From: Pseudomarimonas salicorniae
GTDB lineage: Bacteria; Pseudomonadota; Gammaproteobacteria; Xanthomonadales; Xanthomonadaceae
Length of the DNA stretch: 64,000 nucleotides
Direction of reading: 5' to 3'
Assembly (NCBI RefSeq): GCF_023156535.1
Contig: NZ_JALNMH010000001.1
Coordinates: 186,001-250,000 of the forward strand
The notes under the pieces are model-generated. The model was not told the DNA's origin. It saw nothing but the letters and a program-made list of their open reading frames with translations, and made no database searches. Below, piece after piece: positions 27,279-35,509 of this stretch (position 1 is the stretch's first letter; the number at the start of each line of letters is the position of its first letter). The position numbers and the translations under genes were made by a program.

Positions 27279-28568
27279 TCAGCCTGCGAGCTGGCGCAGC
27301 GCGGCGCGGAGCGCGGCCTCGTCGATGCCCTCGCCAAGCCTCAGCCCGTCGGGCAGCCTGGCCTCCGGGTCGGCCTTGAGCGCGGCGACGGCCTGACCGG
27401 CCTCGCGCGGCTGCGGGTAGGCATCGCTCTGCGCCAGCAGGCGGCCCTCGGCGTCCAGCAGCTTGAAGTAGAAGCGACCATCCTGCTCGCGGTACTGCTT
27501 GAACTGCGGCAGGGCCGCCTTGCCGGTCGCCGCCGGCGCCGCGCTGCGGGCAGCGCTGCCAAGACGACCCAGACCGACCGCCTCGCGCAGCCTGGCCATG
27601 AAAGGCGTGGCCACCGTCCGCGCCCTGCGGGCACCGGCCTGCAGGATGTCCTCGATGTCATCCGGGCGGGCGATCAGCTCGGCATAGCGCTCGCGCATCG
27701 GGGCAAGATCGTCCTCGATGCGCGCCGCGAGACGCTGCTTGGCCTCGCCCCAGCCAAGACCCTCGCGCAGGGCCGTGGCAAAGCCGGCGGCCTCGGCTGG
27801 GCTGGCGAAGGCCTCGAAGATCAGTTGCAGGGCGGTGCCCTCCGGCTGCTTGGGCTCCCCCGGGGCGCGCGAATCGGTGACGATGCGCTTGATGGCCTCA
27901 AGGGTCGCCTTCGCACCGCCGGCAAACAGCGGCACGGTGTTGTCGTAGCTCTTCGACATCTTGCGCCCGTCGAGCCCGGGCAGGGTCGCGACCTGCTCCT
28001 CGATCACCGCCTCGGGCAGCTCGAACAGGGCCTCGCCGCGACCGAACAGGTGGTTGAAGCGCTGGGCGAAGTCGCGGGCCATCTCGATGTGCTGCACCTG
28101 GTCGCGGCCGACCGGCACCTTGTGCGCGTTGAAGATCAGGATGTCGGCGGCCATCAGCACCGGGTAGCCGTACAGGCCCATGCTGATGCCGGCGTCCGGG
28201 TCCTCGGCGGCGGCAACATTGGCGTCGACGGCGGCCTTGTAGGCGTGGGCACGGTTGAGCAGTCCCTTGGCCGACACGCAGGACAGCAGCCAGGCCAGTT
28301 CGGGAATCTCGGGAATATCGGACTGCCGGTAGAACACCGCGCGCTGCGGGTCGAGCCCCGCGGCGAGCCAGGTGGCGGCGATCTCCAGCCGCGAGCGGGC
28401 AACGCGCGCAGGGTCATCGCACTTGACCAGGGCGTGGTAGTCGGCAAGGAACAGGAAGCTGTCGACCTGCGGCTGCCGGCTGGCCTGGATCGCCGGGCGG
28501 ATCGCGCCGACGTAGTTGCCGAGATGCGGGGTGCCGGTAGTGGTGATGCCGGTGAGTACGCGCTGCAT
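27279..28568 (-). CDS. trpS: Tryptophanyl-tRNA synthetase with C-terminal YegP-like extension
   Basis: This 429-residue class I enzyme charges tRNA-Trp. The HIGH-type motif is TPHLGNYVGA near residue 13 and KMSKSYDNTVPLF is near residue 208. Compared with the 334-residue E. coli enzyme, there is an extra C-terminal part (about 355-429) with FKQYREQDGRFYFKLLDAEG and LLAQSDAYPQPREAGQAVAA, which resembles a single DUF1508/YegP repeat. An entericidin-like gene lies just upstream on the same strand. Confidence 0.95.
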   Translation of the reverse strand: MQRVLTGITTTGTPHLGNYVGAIRPAIQASRQPQVDSFLFLADYHALVKCDDPARVARSRLEIAATWLAAGLDPQRAVFYRQSDIPEIPELAWLLSCVSAKGLLNRAHAYKAAVDANVAAAEDPDAGISMGLYGYPVLMAADILIFNAHKVPVGRDQVQHIEMARDFAQRFNHLFGRGEALFELPEAVIEEQVATLPGLDGRKMSKSYDNTVPLFAGGAKATLEAIKRIVTDSRAPGEPKQPEGTALQLIFEAFASPAEAAGFATALREGLGWGEAKQRLAARIEDDLAPMRERYAELIARPDDIEDILQAGARRARTVATPFMARLREAVGLGRLGSAARSAAPAATGKAALPQFKQYREQDGRFYFKLLDAEGRLLAQSDAYPQPREAGQAVAALKADPEARLPDGLRLGEGIDEAALRAALRQLAG

Positions 28569-28604
28569 GGATGCTTCCTTGCCCGGTCCGGGACGGACGA
28601 CGGT

Positions 28605-28745
28605 CTACTTCTTGTTGCCCTTGGCGGCGCGCTCGATGGCCTCGCCCGCCTTCTGGATATCCTTGCCCGCGCCCTGCAGGGTGTTGCAGCCGGCAAGCGC
28701 CAGGATGACGAGGACCAGCAGCGCGCTGCCGAGGACGCGTTTCAT
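28605..28745 (-). CDS. Entericidin A/B-family small lipoprotein
   Basis: This 46-residue protein begins MKRVLGSALLVLVILALAGC with a lipobox cleaved before Cys20, then has a short amphipathic region (GAGKDIQKAGEAIERAAKG). This is the entericidin EcnA/EcnB pattern of small outer-membrane lipoproteins linked in E. coli to stationary-phase lysis. GGAG lies 9 nt before the ATG. It stands alone between arginase and trpS, without the antidote/toxin pair seen in enterobacteria. Confidence 0.85.
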   Translation of the reverse strand: MKRVLGSALLVLVILALAGCNTLQGAGKDIQKAGEAIERAAKGNKK

Positions 28746-28774
28746 GATGGAACTCCGTGTTCCCTGGCGCCGGC

Positions 28775-29689
28775 TCAGGCGCGCATCAGGGTGGACTTGC
28801 CGAACAGGCTCTCGACCAGGTCGACGGCCAGCCTCGCGGTCTGGTTGCGCTTGTCGAAGGCCGGGTTCAGCTCGACGATGTCCAGCGAGGCCATGCGTCC
28901 GGTGTCGGCGATCATTTCCATCACCAGCTGCGCCTCGCGATAGGTCGGCCCGCCCTTGACCGTGGTGCCGACGCCCGGGGCGATCGACGGGTCGAGGAAG
29001 TCGACGTCGAAGCTGACGTGCAGGTGGGTATCGGCGTCGACGCCTTCCAGCGCCTCCTCCATGACCCGGCGCATGCCGACCTCGTCGATGTAGCGCATGT
29101 CGTAGATGTCGAGCCCGACGTCATGGACCAGCCGGCGCTCGCCCTCGTCCACCGAGCGGATGCCGATCTGCCGCACCACCGAGGGATCGATCACCGGCTT
29201 GCGGTCGCCGATCTCGACCAGCGGCGCCGGGCCGATGCCGCACAGGCAGGACACCGGCATGCCGTGCACGTTCCCGGTGGGCGTGATGGCGCTGGTGTTG
29301 AAGTCGGCGTGCGCATCGAGCCAGATGATGCGCAGCTTTCGGCCGGTCTTTCGCGTGTGCGCGGCCACCGCGGTGATCGACCCGATGGCCAGGCAGTGGT
29401 CGCCACCCAGCACGATGGGCAGCCGGCCGCCCTCGAGTTCAGCGGCCACGGCGTCGCGCAGGGCGACGTTCCAGGCGACCACCTCGTTCAGGTGCCGGTA
29501 GCCCTCGGTCGGGGGCAGCCAGGGGTTGTAGGGGCCGGCGAGGTTGCCGCGATCGAGGACGTCGACGCCGCGCGCCTTCAATGCCTCCCCCAGCCCCGCG
29601 ACACGCAGCGCTTCCGGACCCATCGAGGCACCGCGGTGCCCGGCACCGATGTCGGTGGGCACGCCGATCAGAGAGACGGCTTTGGACAT
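28775..29689 (-). CDS. rocF: Arginase
   Basis: This 304-residue binuclear-manganese hydrolase converts arginine to ornithine and urea. Metal-binding motifs are all present: VLGGDHCLAIGS, IWLDAHADFNTS, GNVHGMPVS, and VSFDVDFLDPSIAPGVGT. Length matches bacterial arginases rather than the shorter agmatinases. It is followed on the same strand by the lipoprotein gene after 29 bp. Regulation is not visible. Confidence 0.93.
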   Translation of the reverse strand: MSKAVSLIGVPTDIGAGHRGASMGPEALRVAGLGEALKARGVDVLDRGNLAGPYNPWLPPTEGYRHLNEVVAWNVALRDAVAAELEGGRLPIVLGGDHCLAIGSITAVAAHTRKTGRKLRIIWLDAHADFNTSAITPTGNVHGMPVSCLCGIGPAPLVEIGDRKPVIDPSVVRQIGIRSVDEGERRLVHDVGLDIYDMRYIDEVGMRRVMEEALEGVDADTHLHVSFDVDFLDPSIAPGVGTTVKGGPTYREAQLVMEMIADTGRMASLDIVELNPAFDKRNQTARLAVDLVESLFGKSTLMRA

Positions 29690-29741
29690 GGAGGGGCTCC
29701 TTGCTGCAGGGCGCGCACGGGCAGGACCCGCGCGGCCGGAA

Positions 29742-29817
29742 TGGTGCCGACAGTCCGATTCGAACGGACGACCTACCGCTTACAAGGCGGTTGCTCTACC
29801 AGCTGAGCTATGCCGGC
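29742..29817 (-). tRNA. tRNA-Thr (anticodon TGT)
   Basis: Read on the minus strand, the sequence folds into a standard cloverleaf: acceptor GCCGGCA pairing with TGTCGGC, D arm GCTCAGCTGGTAGAGC, anticodon stem ACCGC/GCGGT with loop CTTGTAA (anticodon TGT), and T arm GTCCG-TTCGAAT-CGGAC. CCA is encoded (29742-29744). The 5' base is 29817. Confidence 0.97.
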
Positions 29818-29881
29818 GTGGCCGGCCATTGTAGGGGCTGGCGCGTCCCGCTTCACCCACGAGCCCGATCGTCGCGACGCC

Positions 29882-30571
29882 TCAGTCGGCCACGGCCGCC
29901 TCGCCCAGCTCGCAGGCGATCTCGCGGGTGCCGATGTCGCCCTGGCGGCCAAGCAGGGCGCGCCAGTCGACGCCACGGTCGACATCGATGTCGACCCAGT
30001 ACTGCGGCAGTTCGTCGTTGCGCGGCTCGAGCTGGGCGTCGAAACCCTGGGCGCGGACCTGGCGGAGGCGGGCGTTGGCGTTGTTCTGGTCGCGGAACAG
30101 ACCGAGCGAGACGCTGTTCTGGTCGTCACCGGCAGTTACCACGTAGTAGTCCGACAGGCCTCGGGCGGAAAGCTCCCGGGCAATCGCGAGCGCCTGCTCG
30201 CGGCTGCCCGGCGAGGCCAGGAACACCCGATAACCACGGCGGATGACCTCGCGGGTCTCGCGAAACTGGATCCGGTTGACCGCGGGGGTCAGCACGTTCA
30301 TCGCCCGGCGCACGTCGACCTGGGTAACCCAGGGCCCGAGCTCAAGGCAGTCGCGGGCCTCCGGCTCGGCCAGAGGCTGGGGAGGTCCCACCGGCTCGGC
30401 CTCGGCAGGCACCGCGCTGGCCACGACCTGCTCACTGAGCAGCTGCAGGGCCGGCACACCGGGTTCGCTGGCCGCGACCACCGGCTCGGCGGGCTGCGGA
30501 CGCAGCCACCACCACAGGCCGACGCCCAGGTTCATCACCAGCAGGACCAGGACGACGATCCGCGCGAACAT
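29882..30571 (-). CDS. SPOR-domain membrane protein
   Basis: This 229-residue protein has one N-terminal membrane helix (IVVLVLLVMNLGVGLWWWL, about residues 5-23), a Pro/Glu-rich periplasmic linker, and a C-terminal SPOR domain (about 108-185; GYRVFLASPGSREQALAIAR, SVSLGLFRDQNNANARLRQV). SPOR domains bind denuded peptidoglycan at division sites. It lies just downstream of coaX in the same direction, an order common in gammaproteobacteria, where birA often precedes coaX; here birA is elsewhere. Confidence 0.88.
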   Translation of the reverse strand: MFARIVVLVLLVMNLGVGLWWWLRPQPAEPVVAASEPGVPALQLLSEQVVASAVPAEAEPVGPPQPLAEPEARDCLELGPWVTQVDVRRAMNVLTPAVNRIQFRETREVIRRGYRVFLASPGSREQALAIARELSARGLSDYYVVTAGDDQNSVSLGLFRDQNNANARLRQVRAQGFDAQLEPRNDELPQYWVDIDVDRGVDWRALLGRQGDIGTREIACELGEAAVAD

Positions 30572-30633
30572 CCGCCACTACCTCGAAGGGGCCTGCAGTG
30601 TAGCGACCCGGCGCGGGCGCCGCAGCCAGATGT

Positions 30634-31401
30634 TCAGGCGGGTCCGGGCAGGAGCTGCCCCGCGGCCCAGTCGGCCAACCCCTCCAGCACGGCATGCTCG
30701 CGAAGGCTCGCCCGCGCCTGCAGGCCTGGCAGCAGGGCCGCCGCGCCTCCGCCCGCAAGGACCAGGCGCAGCGGCGCGCCAAGCTCGGTCTCGGCGGCGT
30801 GCAGCACGTGCTCGATCAGGCCCTGGGCAGCGAGCAGGGCCCCCGAGCGAAGCGCGCTGCCGGTATCGATCGCGAACGGGGTCACCGGGCCGTCGGGCTC
30901 GGGCAGATGACGGGCGCGACGGCGCAGGGCCTCCAGCGCTCGCTCCGGCGCCGGGGCAATCACCCCGCCGAGGTGGCGACCGCTTGCCGATACGGTATCC
31001 ACGGTCAGCGCCGAGCCGCAGCAGGCCAGCACGAAACCTCCGTCCAGCCGCCGGCGCAGTGCCCGCAGGGCCAGCCAGCGATCGACGCCCATCCGCTCGG
31101 GCTTCGGATAGGCCAGCTGCAGCAGGTCGTCGCTGGCGGGCGGACCGGCTTCGTGCACGGCCAGCCCGCGCTGTCGCAGCAGGCCGCGCAGTCGGGTCCG
31201 GCGGGCCGGGCGGGTGACGCAGGCAAGGCGGGCCGCAGCGGCCCGCCCGGCGTGTGCATCCAGCCAGTCTCCGACCCGCTCCCAGCAGTCGGCGTCGGCG
31301 AACGCGAAGGCAGCCTGGCCCTGCAGCCGGTCGCCAACGCCCAGCGCCGCCTTGATGCGGGTATTGCCGAGATCGAAAAGCAGGGCGCTGGCAGGGCTCA
31401 T
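30634..31401 (-). CDS. coaX: Type III pantothenate kinase
   Basis: This 255-residue acetate-kinase-fold enzyme phosphorylates pantothenate in the first step of CoA synthesis. It needs a monovalent cation and resists CoA feedback. Motifs: LLFDLGNTRIKAAL at the start, GVDRWLALRAL, ACCGSALTVDTVSASGRHLGG with the catalytic Asp region, and VLAGGGAAALLPGL near the C-terminus. Confidence 0.93.
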   Translation of the reverse strand: MSPASALLFDLGNTRIKAALGVGDRLQGQAAFAFADADCWERVGDWLDAHAGRAAAARLACVTRPARRTRLRGLLRQRGLAVHEAGPPASDDLLQLAYPKPERMGVDRWLALRALRRRLDGGFVLACCGSALTVDTVSASGRHLGGVIAPAPERALEALRRRARHLPEPDGPVTPFAIDTGSALRSGALLAAQGLIEHVLHAAETELGAPLRLVLAGGGAAALLPGLQARASLREHAVLEGLADWAAGQLLPGPA

Positions 31402-31468
31402 CTGGGGTCGGGCGTGGGAACCGGCCGCAGTGTAGGCGCCGCCGCGGCGCGCCCCAAGTCGCCGCGGC

Positions 31469-31828
31469 TCACAGGTCCTCGCGGTCGCCGCGGGTGGCCG
31501 GCGCCGAGATCACAAGAAAGCGCACCGGCAGGTCGCCGGGATTGTGGAAGCGATGGGCGATGCCGGGAGGCACCTCCAGGGACTGGCCGGCCACCAGCTC
31601 GACGGCGCCGTCGTCGAACTCGATCAGCGCGCAGCCGCTGAGCACGTAGAAGCACTGGCGGGCCCGGGCATGAAGATGGCGACGCTCGCCGGCGCCCGGC
31701 GGGACGGCTTCCTCGATCACCGAGAGGTCCTCGCCGTCGAGCAGCCGCCAGCCCTCGCAGACCCCACCCCAGCGGTAGTGCGGCGCGCCGCCGTCGGCGG
31801 CGGAGCGCGCGGCCGGCAGGCCGCTCAA
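31469..31828 (-). CDS. Small cupin-domain protein coupled to the antiporter gene
   Basis: This 119-residue single-cupin protein has a first motif AGERRHLHARARQCFYVLSG (His-x-His present, the usual Glu replaced by Gln) and a second motif VPPGIAHRFHNPGD with its His. A metal-binding cupin is likely; substrate unknown. A TTG start at 31828 overlaps the antiporter stop (TTGA), with an AGG 6 nt upstream inside that gene. The frame is open further upstream, but that part reads through the antiporter in another frame. Confidence 0.65.
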   Translation of the reverse strand: MSGLPAARSAADGGAPHYRWGGVCEGWRLLDGEDLSVIEEAVPPGAGERRHLHARARQCFYVLSGCALIEFDDGAVELVAGQSLEVPPGIAHRFHNPGDLPVRFLVISAPATRGDREDL

Positions 31829-33702
31829 GCGCTGCCTGGAGAGGGGGTCGGCCCGTCGGCGTCGGGCAGCGGCGCCGGCTCGCCGTAGTCTCCCGGAGCT
31901 GCGCTGGGCTCGGCCACCGGGGCGGCCTTCGGAATCAGGGTGATCACCGTCCAGCCAGCCTTGGGCTGCCACTCGCGGGTCTCGTGGGCCGGCCGCAGGA
32001 AGCCGCGCTCATCGATGGCGAACAGCAGCATCGCGGCTTGGCCGTGCTTCTCGCGGTAGTCCTTCCAGCCGAAGTTCTCGCTGAGCTTGGTGCTCTTGAT
32101 TGCGGCACCGTTGTCGAGCATCTCCTCAACCATGCGCTGGGTCACGCCCTCGCCGAACAGCGGGCGCCCGCGCAGGGCGCCGGAGATCGATTGCTTGGGT
32201 GCCTCCCCGGGGGCCAGGATGCGCAGCCGGAAAATGTGCTCCTTGCCGAACTCCGGCTCGAAGCGCACGCAGGCCAGGGTATTGATCTCGCGGCGTGCGG
32301 AAATGGCGATCAGGGTACCGATGCCGGTCAGGTCCAGATGCACATCCGCATGTTCGGACACCGGATTGCCGAAGTAGGTCCGAAGGCCGTCCATGCGCGC
32401 CGCGCGGATGGCCATCCAGTCATCGTCCGCGACCAGCACCTCGAACTTGTGCTGATGCAGCGCGCGCGCCAGGGCACGGGAGACACGGCCGGCGCCCACG
32501 ATCAGCACGCCGCGGCTGTCCGGCTCGGAGACACCGAGCATCGCCGCCAGCTTGCGCGAGGTGGCGCTTTGCAGCACCACCGTGCCGATGATCAGCATGA
32601 AGGTCAGCGGGACGATCTGCTCGGCGCCGGGTACGCCGGCATCTTCCAGCTTCAGCGCGAACAGCGCGGAGACCGCGGCGGCGACGATGCCGCGCGGAGC
32701 GATCCAGCCGATCAGCGCGCGCTCGCGCCAGTTGAGGCTGCTGCCCAGGGTCGAAAACATCACCGACAGCGGACGCGCCACCAGCACGGCGACGCCGAGC
32801 AGGGTCAGGCCGCCCAGCGCCAGTTCGAGCGAGGGCCACTCAAGCCGTGCCGCCAGGACTATGAACAACAGGGAGATCAGCAGGGTCGACAGGTGCTCCT
32901 TGAAATCGAGGATGTCGTCCATGTGCAGGTCGGCGCGGTTGCCAAGCCACATGCCCATGATCGTGACCGCCAGCAGGCCGGACTCGTGCGAGACCATGTT
33001 CGACAGCGAGAACACCGAAAGCACCATGACCAGGGCGGCGTAGTTCTGCAGGTACTCGGGAATCCACTGCCGGCGCAGCAGGCCGCCGAGCAGGATCGCC
33101 CCGATCACGCCGAAGCCGGTGCCGACGGCCGTGGTCCAGCCGAAGGCGGCCAGCGCGCTGCCGAAGGTGTCGGCCTCGAGCCCGAGCGAGATCCAGGCGA
33201 AGACCAGCACCGCGAACAGGGCGCCGATCGGGTCGATGACGATGCCCTCCCAGCGCAGCACATTGGCAATCCGCGCGTTCGGCCTGACCGCGCGCAGCAT
33301 CGGCGAGACCACGGTCGGCCCGGTGACGCAGGTCAGGGCGCCGAACAGCAGGGCCAACTCCCAGGACAGCCCGACCAGGTAGTGAGCGGCGGCGGCCAGC
33401 ACACCGACACTGATCAGTGCGCCGAAGGACACCAGATTGAACACCGCGGGGGCGACGCCGCGCAGTTCCGACCAGCGCAGGCCGAGGCTGCCCTCGAACA
33501 GGATCACCGCAACGCCCAGCGAGACCAGCGGGAACAGCAGGTCGCCGAACAGGGCGTCCGGGTCGAAAAGACCGGTGGCCGGACCGAGCACGATGCCGGT
33601 CAGCAGCAGGAACAGGATCGCCGGCAGGCGCACGCGCCAGGCCATCCACTGGCAAAGGAAGCCCAGGACCAGCAGGGCCAAGGGCAACAGCGGTTCACTC
33701 AC
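31825..33702 (-). CDS. CPA-family cation/proton antiporter with cytoplasmic TrkA-N (RCK) domain
   Basis: This 625-residue protein has about twelve membrane helices in the first 400 residues (LPAILFLLLTGIVLGPATGL, TGPTVVSPMLRAVRP, LRWEGIVIDPIGALFAV, LIGWIAPRGIVAAAVSALFA), typical of NhaP-type Na+/H+ or K+/H+ exchangers. Its key pair reads Ile-Asp (VIDP) rather than Asn-Asp. A Rossmann TrkA-N domain follows (about 403-520; VLIVGAGRVSRALARALHQH), so nucleotide or redox gating is likely. The C-terminal tail is Pro/Ala-rich. Confidence 0.88.
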   Translation of the reverse strand: MSEPLLPLALLVLGFLCQWMAWRVRLPAILFLLLTGIVLGPATGLFDPDALFGDLLFPLVSLGVAVILFEGSLGLRWSELRGVAPAVFNLVSFGALISVGVLAAAAHYLVGLSWELALLFGALTCVTGPTVVSPMLRAVRPNARIANVLRWEGIVIDPIGALFAVLVFAWISLGLEADTFGSALAAFGWTTAVGTGFGVIGAILLGGLLRRQWIPEYLQNYAALVMVLSVFSLSNMVSHESGLLAVTIMGMWLGNRADLHMDDILDFKEHLSTLLISLLFIVLAARLEWPSLELALGGLTLLGVAVLVARPLSVMFSTLGSSLNWRERALIGWIAPRGIVAAAVSALFALKLEDAGVPGAEQIVPLTFMLIIGTVVLQSATSRKLAAMLGVSEPDSRGVLIVGAGRVSRALARALHQHKFEVLVADDDWMAIRAARMDGLRTYFGNPVSEHADVHLDLTGIGTLIAISARREINTLACVRFEPEFGKEHIFRLRILAPGEAPKQSISGALRGRPLFGEGVTQRMVEEMLDNGAAIKSTKLSENFGWKDYREKHGQAAMLLFAIDERGFLRPAHETREWQPKAGWTVITLIPKAAPVAEPSAAPGDYGEPAPLPDADGPTPSPGSA

Positions 33703-33772
33703 GCCAGATCTCCTGCAAGGGCACGCGCGGCAGCATGGACAGCCCCGCGCAGGGGGTCAAGGCGGGTGGGGT

Positions 33773-33985
33773 TCAGCCGAGGCGACGGCGGCGGACGACC
33801 AGGGCGGCGATCAGGCCGGCCAACAGCATGCCGGTGAGCAGCGCAGCGACCAGCGCCAGGAACAGCGGCAGTTCGAGCGACATCCAGAGCACCGCGAGCA
33901 CGACCGGATCGCTGTTCTGTGCCAGCACGATCAGGGCGAGGACGACCAGAACACCGAGGGTGATCCATTTGATGCGTCGAGCCAT
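33773..33985 (-). CDS. LapA-domain (DUF1049) small inner-membrane protein
   Basis: This 70-residue protein has two membrane helices (WITLGVLVVLALIVLAQNSD and LFLALVAALLTGMLLAGLIA) with a short loop and a basic C-terminus VVRRRRLG. This is the lipopolysaccharide-assembly protein A (LapA) pattern, a partner of LapB in control of LpxC and LPS synthesis. It is not next to lapB or ihfB here, so the specific role is uncertain. AGGAG lies 8 nt upstream of the ATG. Confidence 0.75.
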   Translation of the reverse strand: MARRIKWITLGVLVVLALIVLAQNSDPVVLAVLWMSLELPLFLALVAALLTGMLLAGLIAALVVRRRRLG

Positions 33986-34123
33986 GGGAGTCTCCTTGTG
34001 CAAGGGGCCGGTGGCCGCAGCGCGGCCGGGCACGTCAGCCCCAGCTTACCCTCCCCCGCGGTGCAGCCCGGCGCCCGCGCCGATCGCAAGGCGCCCTTCC
34101 TGAGGGAACGGCGGGTAATGAAC

Positions 34124-34410
34124 GGGCGCGAAGAAGCCTTTCATAGGGTGCGGCTGGCCGCACCGGGCGTACCGTCCGAACGCCCGTATCGGTGCGCTCA
34201 AGGCACACCCTATGGAGCTTCGCTGACGCCCAACGAAGCCCGACCGTAGAAGCGTCCTTGGGCGCGACCGCAGAGCTACGGATTCACCACAGACCGTGGC
34301 CAGAGCGGATCTCCGCGGTCGCGCCCAAGGGCACTCCCACAGAGTCAAGGGCACTCCCACAGAGTAAAGAGCCCATTCGGTGGACCAGGGCGAATGCGAA
34401 CTTCGCGCCC
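34124..34410. repeat. Composite palindromic element with two different palindromic cores (copy 3)
   Basis: The 470-bp gap 33986-34455 is almost wholly repeat. GGGCGCGAAG (34124-34133) opens it and CGAATGCGAACTTCGCGCCC (34391-34410) closes it, the same ends as the other copies. Inside are a palindrome with arms CATAGGGTG / CACCCTATG (34142-34214) and the core built on GGGCGCGACCGC / GCGGTCGCGCCC (34260-34326). Then comes a tandem duplication of AAGGGCACTCCCACAGAGT (34327-34365). No gene is seen in the gap. Confidence 0.75.
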
Positions 34411-34455
34411 TCTGATCGCCATCGACCTCAGGCCTGGGATCGCCGGCGACGCGGG

Positions 34456-35475
34456 TCAGGCGGGACCGGGCAGGTCGCGGGCGTAGCGGCGCAGCGGCTT
34501 CTCGGATCCGGGCGGCCGGATCGCGCCGGCATCGACGAAGCCGAGCCGTCGCAGCAGGCTGATCGAAGGCGCATTGTCGGCATTGACGATCGCCAGTACC
34601 CGGCGCATGCCGTGCTTCTCGTGGGCCAGCTTCAGGCAGAGCCGCGCGGCCTCGCCGGCGTAGCCCCGCCCTTCGTGCTCGGGCAGCAGGGCGTAGCCGA
34701 GATCGACGGTCTCGAGGAAGTCGCGCTTGAGCAGGCCGGCGATGCCGAGCGGCGCATCATCGCCGCGGCGGCCGATCCGCCACAGCCCGAATCCCTGTTC
34801 GGCGTAGCTGCGCTGCGGCCCCTGGCGCAGGTAGTCCAACGCCTGCTCCAGCGTGCGAACGCCGCGATCAGCGATATGGACGAGGAACCCGGGCGTGTTG
34901 AGCAGCGCGACCAGGAATGCCGCGTCGCGCGCCGTCAGGGGCTGCAGGACCAGACGCTCGCTCATCGCCACGTAATACGGCAGCGGCTGCTCGTCGGAAG
35001 CGCCCCATTCCAGCTTGTTTCCCTCGAAGCCGTCGAACAGGACCCGATGCTCGGCCAGGGACCAGGGAGCGGGGCGCCGGTAGTAGTCGGAGATCCAGGC
35101 CCGGAGCATGTCGAGATTGGCCTGCTGGGCGGCCGGGTCGGCGTACTTGTGCGGCTCCCAGGGGCGGGCAGCGGCGTGGGCCAGGCAGGCCGCCTCGCCC
35201 GGGTTGAGGAACTGCAGGCTGCTGCAGTGCGGGGCGAGATGGGCGATGCAGTCGCTGTAGCAACCCTCGACTACCCAGCGCGGGTGAGCCGCCCGGAAGG
35301 CGTCGAGGTCGGCCGCCACCTTGGCGAACGGCCGCGGACAGGGGCCATCGGCAGGTTGGGGCTGCTGCCAGTAGAGGCTGTCGAGGTCGAGGTGCTCAAG
35401 GTCGTGGGCCGCGGCCAGCTGGCGCGCCCAGGTCGACTTGCCGGAGCCGGAATTGCCGAAGATCAGCGCGCGCAT
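34456..35475 (-). CDS. Fusion of P-loop small-molecule kinase-like domain and GNAT acetyltransferase
   Basis: This 339-residue protein begins with an adenylate/shikimate-kinase-like domain: Walker A GNSGSGKST at residues 7-15, HLDLDSLYWQQP, RWVVEGCYSDCI, and RPWEPHKYADPAAQQANL. Proteins of this type are normally about 165 residues and separate. From residue 171 (MSERLVLQPLTARDAAFLVA) a RimJ/RimL-type GNAT domain follows, with LGYALLPEHEGRGYAGEAAR (acetyl-CoA loop) and NAPSISLLRRLGF. The frame is continuous, so this is a true fusion. Substrates of both domains are unknown. No strong ribosome site precedes the ATG. Confidence 0.8.
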   Translation of the reverse strand: MRALIFGNSGSGKSTWARQLAAAHDLEHLDLDSLYWQQPQPADGPCPRPFAKVAADLDAFRAAHPRWVVEGCYSDCIAHLAPHCSSLQFLNPGEAACLAHAAARPWEPHKYADPAAQQANLDMLRAWISDYYRRPAPWSLAEHRVLFDGFEGNKLEWGASDEQPLPYYVAMSERLVLQPLTARDAAFLVALLNTPGFLVHIADRGVRTLEQALDYLRQGPQRSYAEQGFGLWRIGRRGDDAPLGIAGLLKRDFLETVDLGYALLPEHEGRGYAGEAARLCLKLAHEKHGMRRVLAIVNADNAPSISLLRRLGFVDAGAIRPPGSEKPLRRYARDLPGPA

Positions 35476-35509
35476 GGACCGGGGGCGTGCGCGGGCGGGG
35501 AGCCCTGGA

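Noticed and set aside
29773-30129. Minus-strand 118-codon frame overlapping tRNA-Thr
   Set aside because: It runs through a structurally certain tRNA and the SPOR gene in another frame.
31984-33837. 617-codon plus-strand frame opposite the antiporter
   Set aside because: The translation is rich in Gln, Arg and His with no domain, and lies opposite a well-supported membrane protein.
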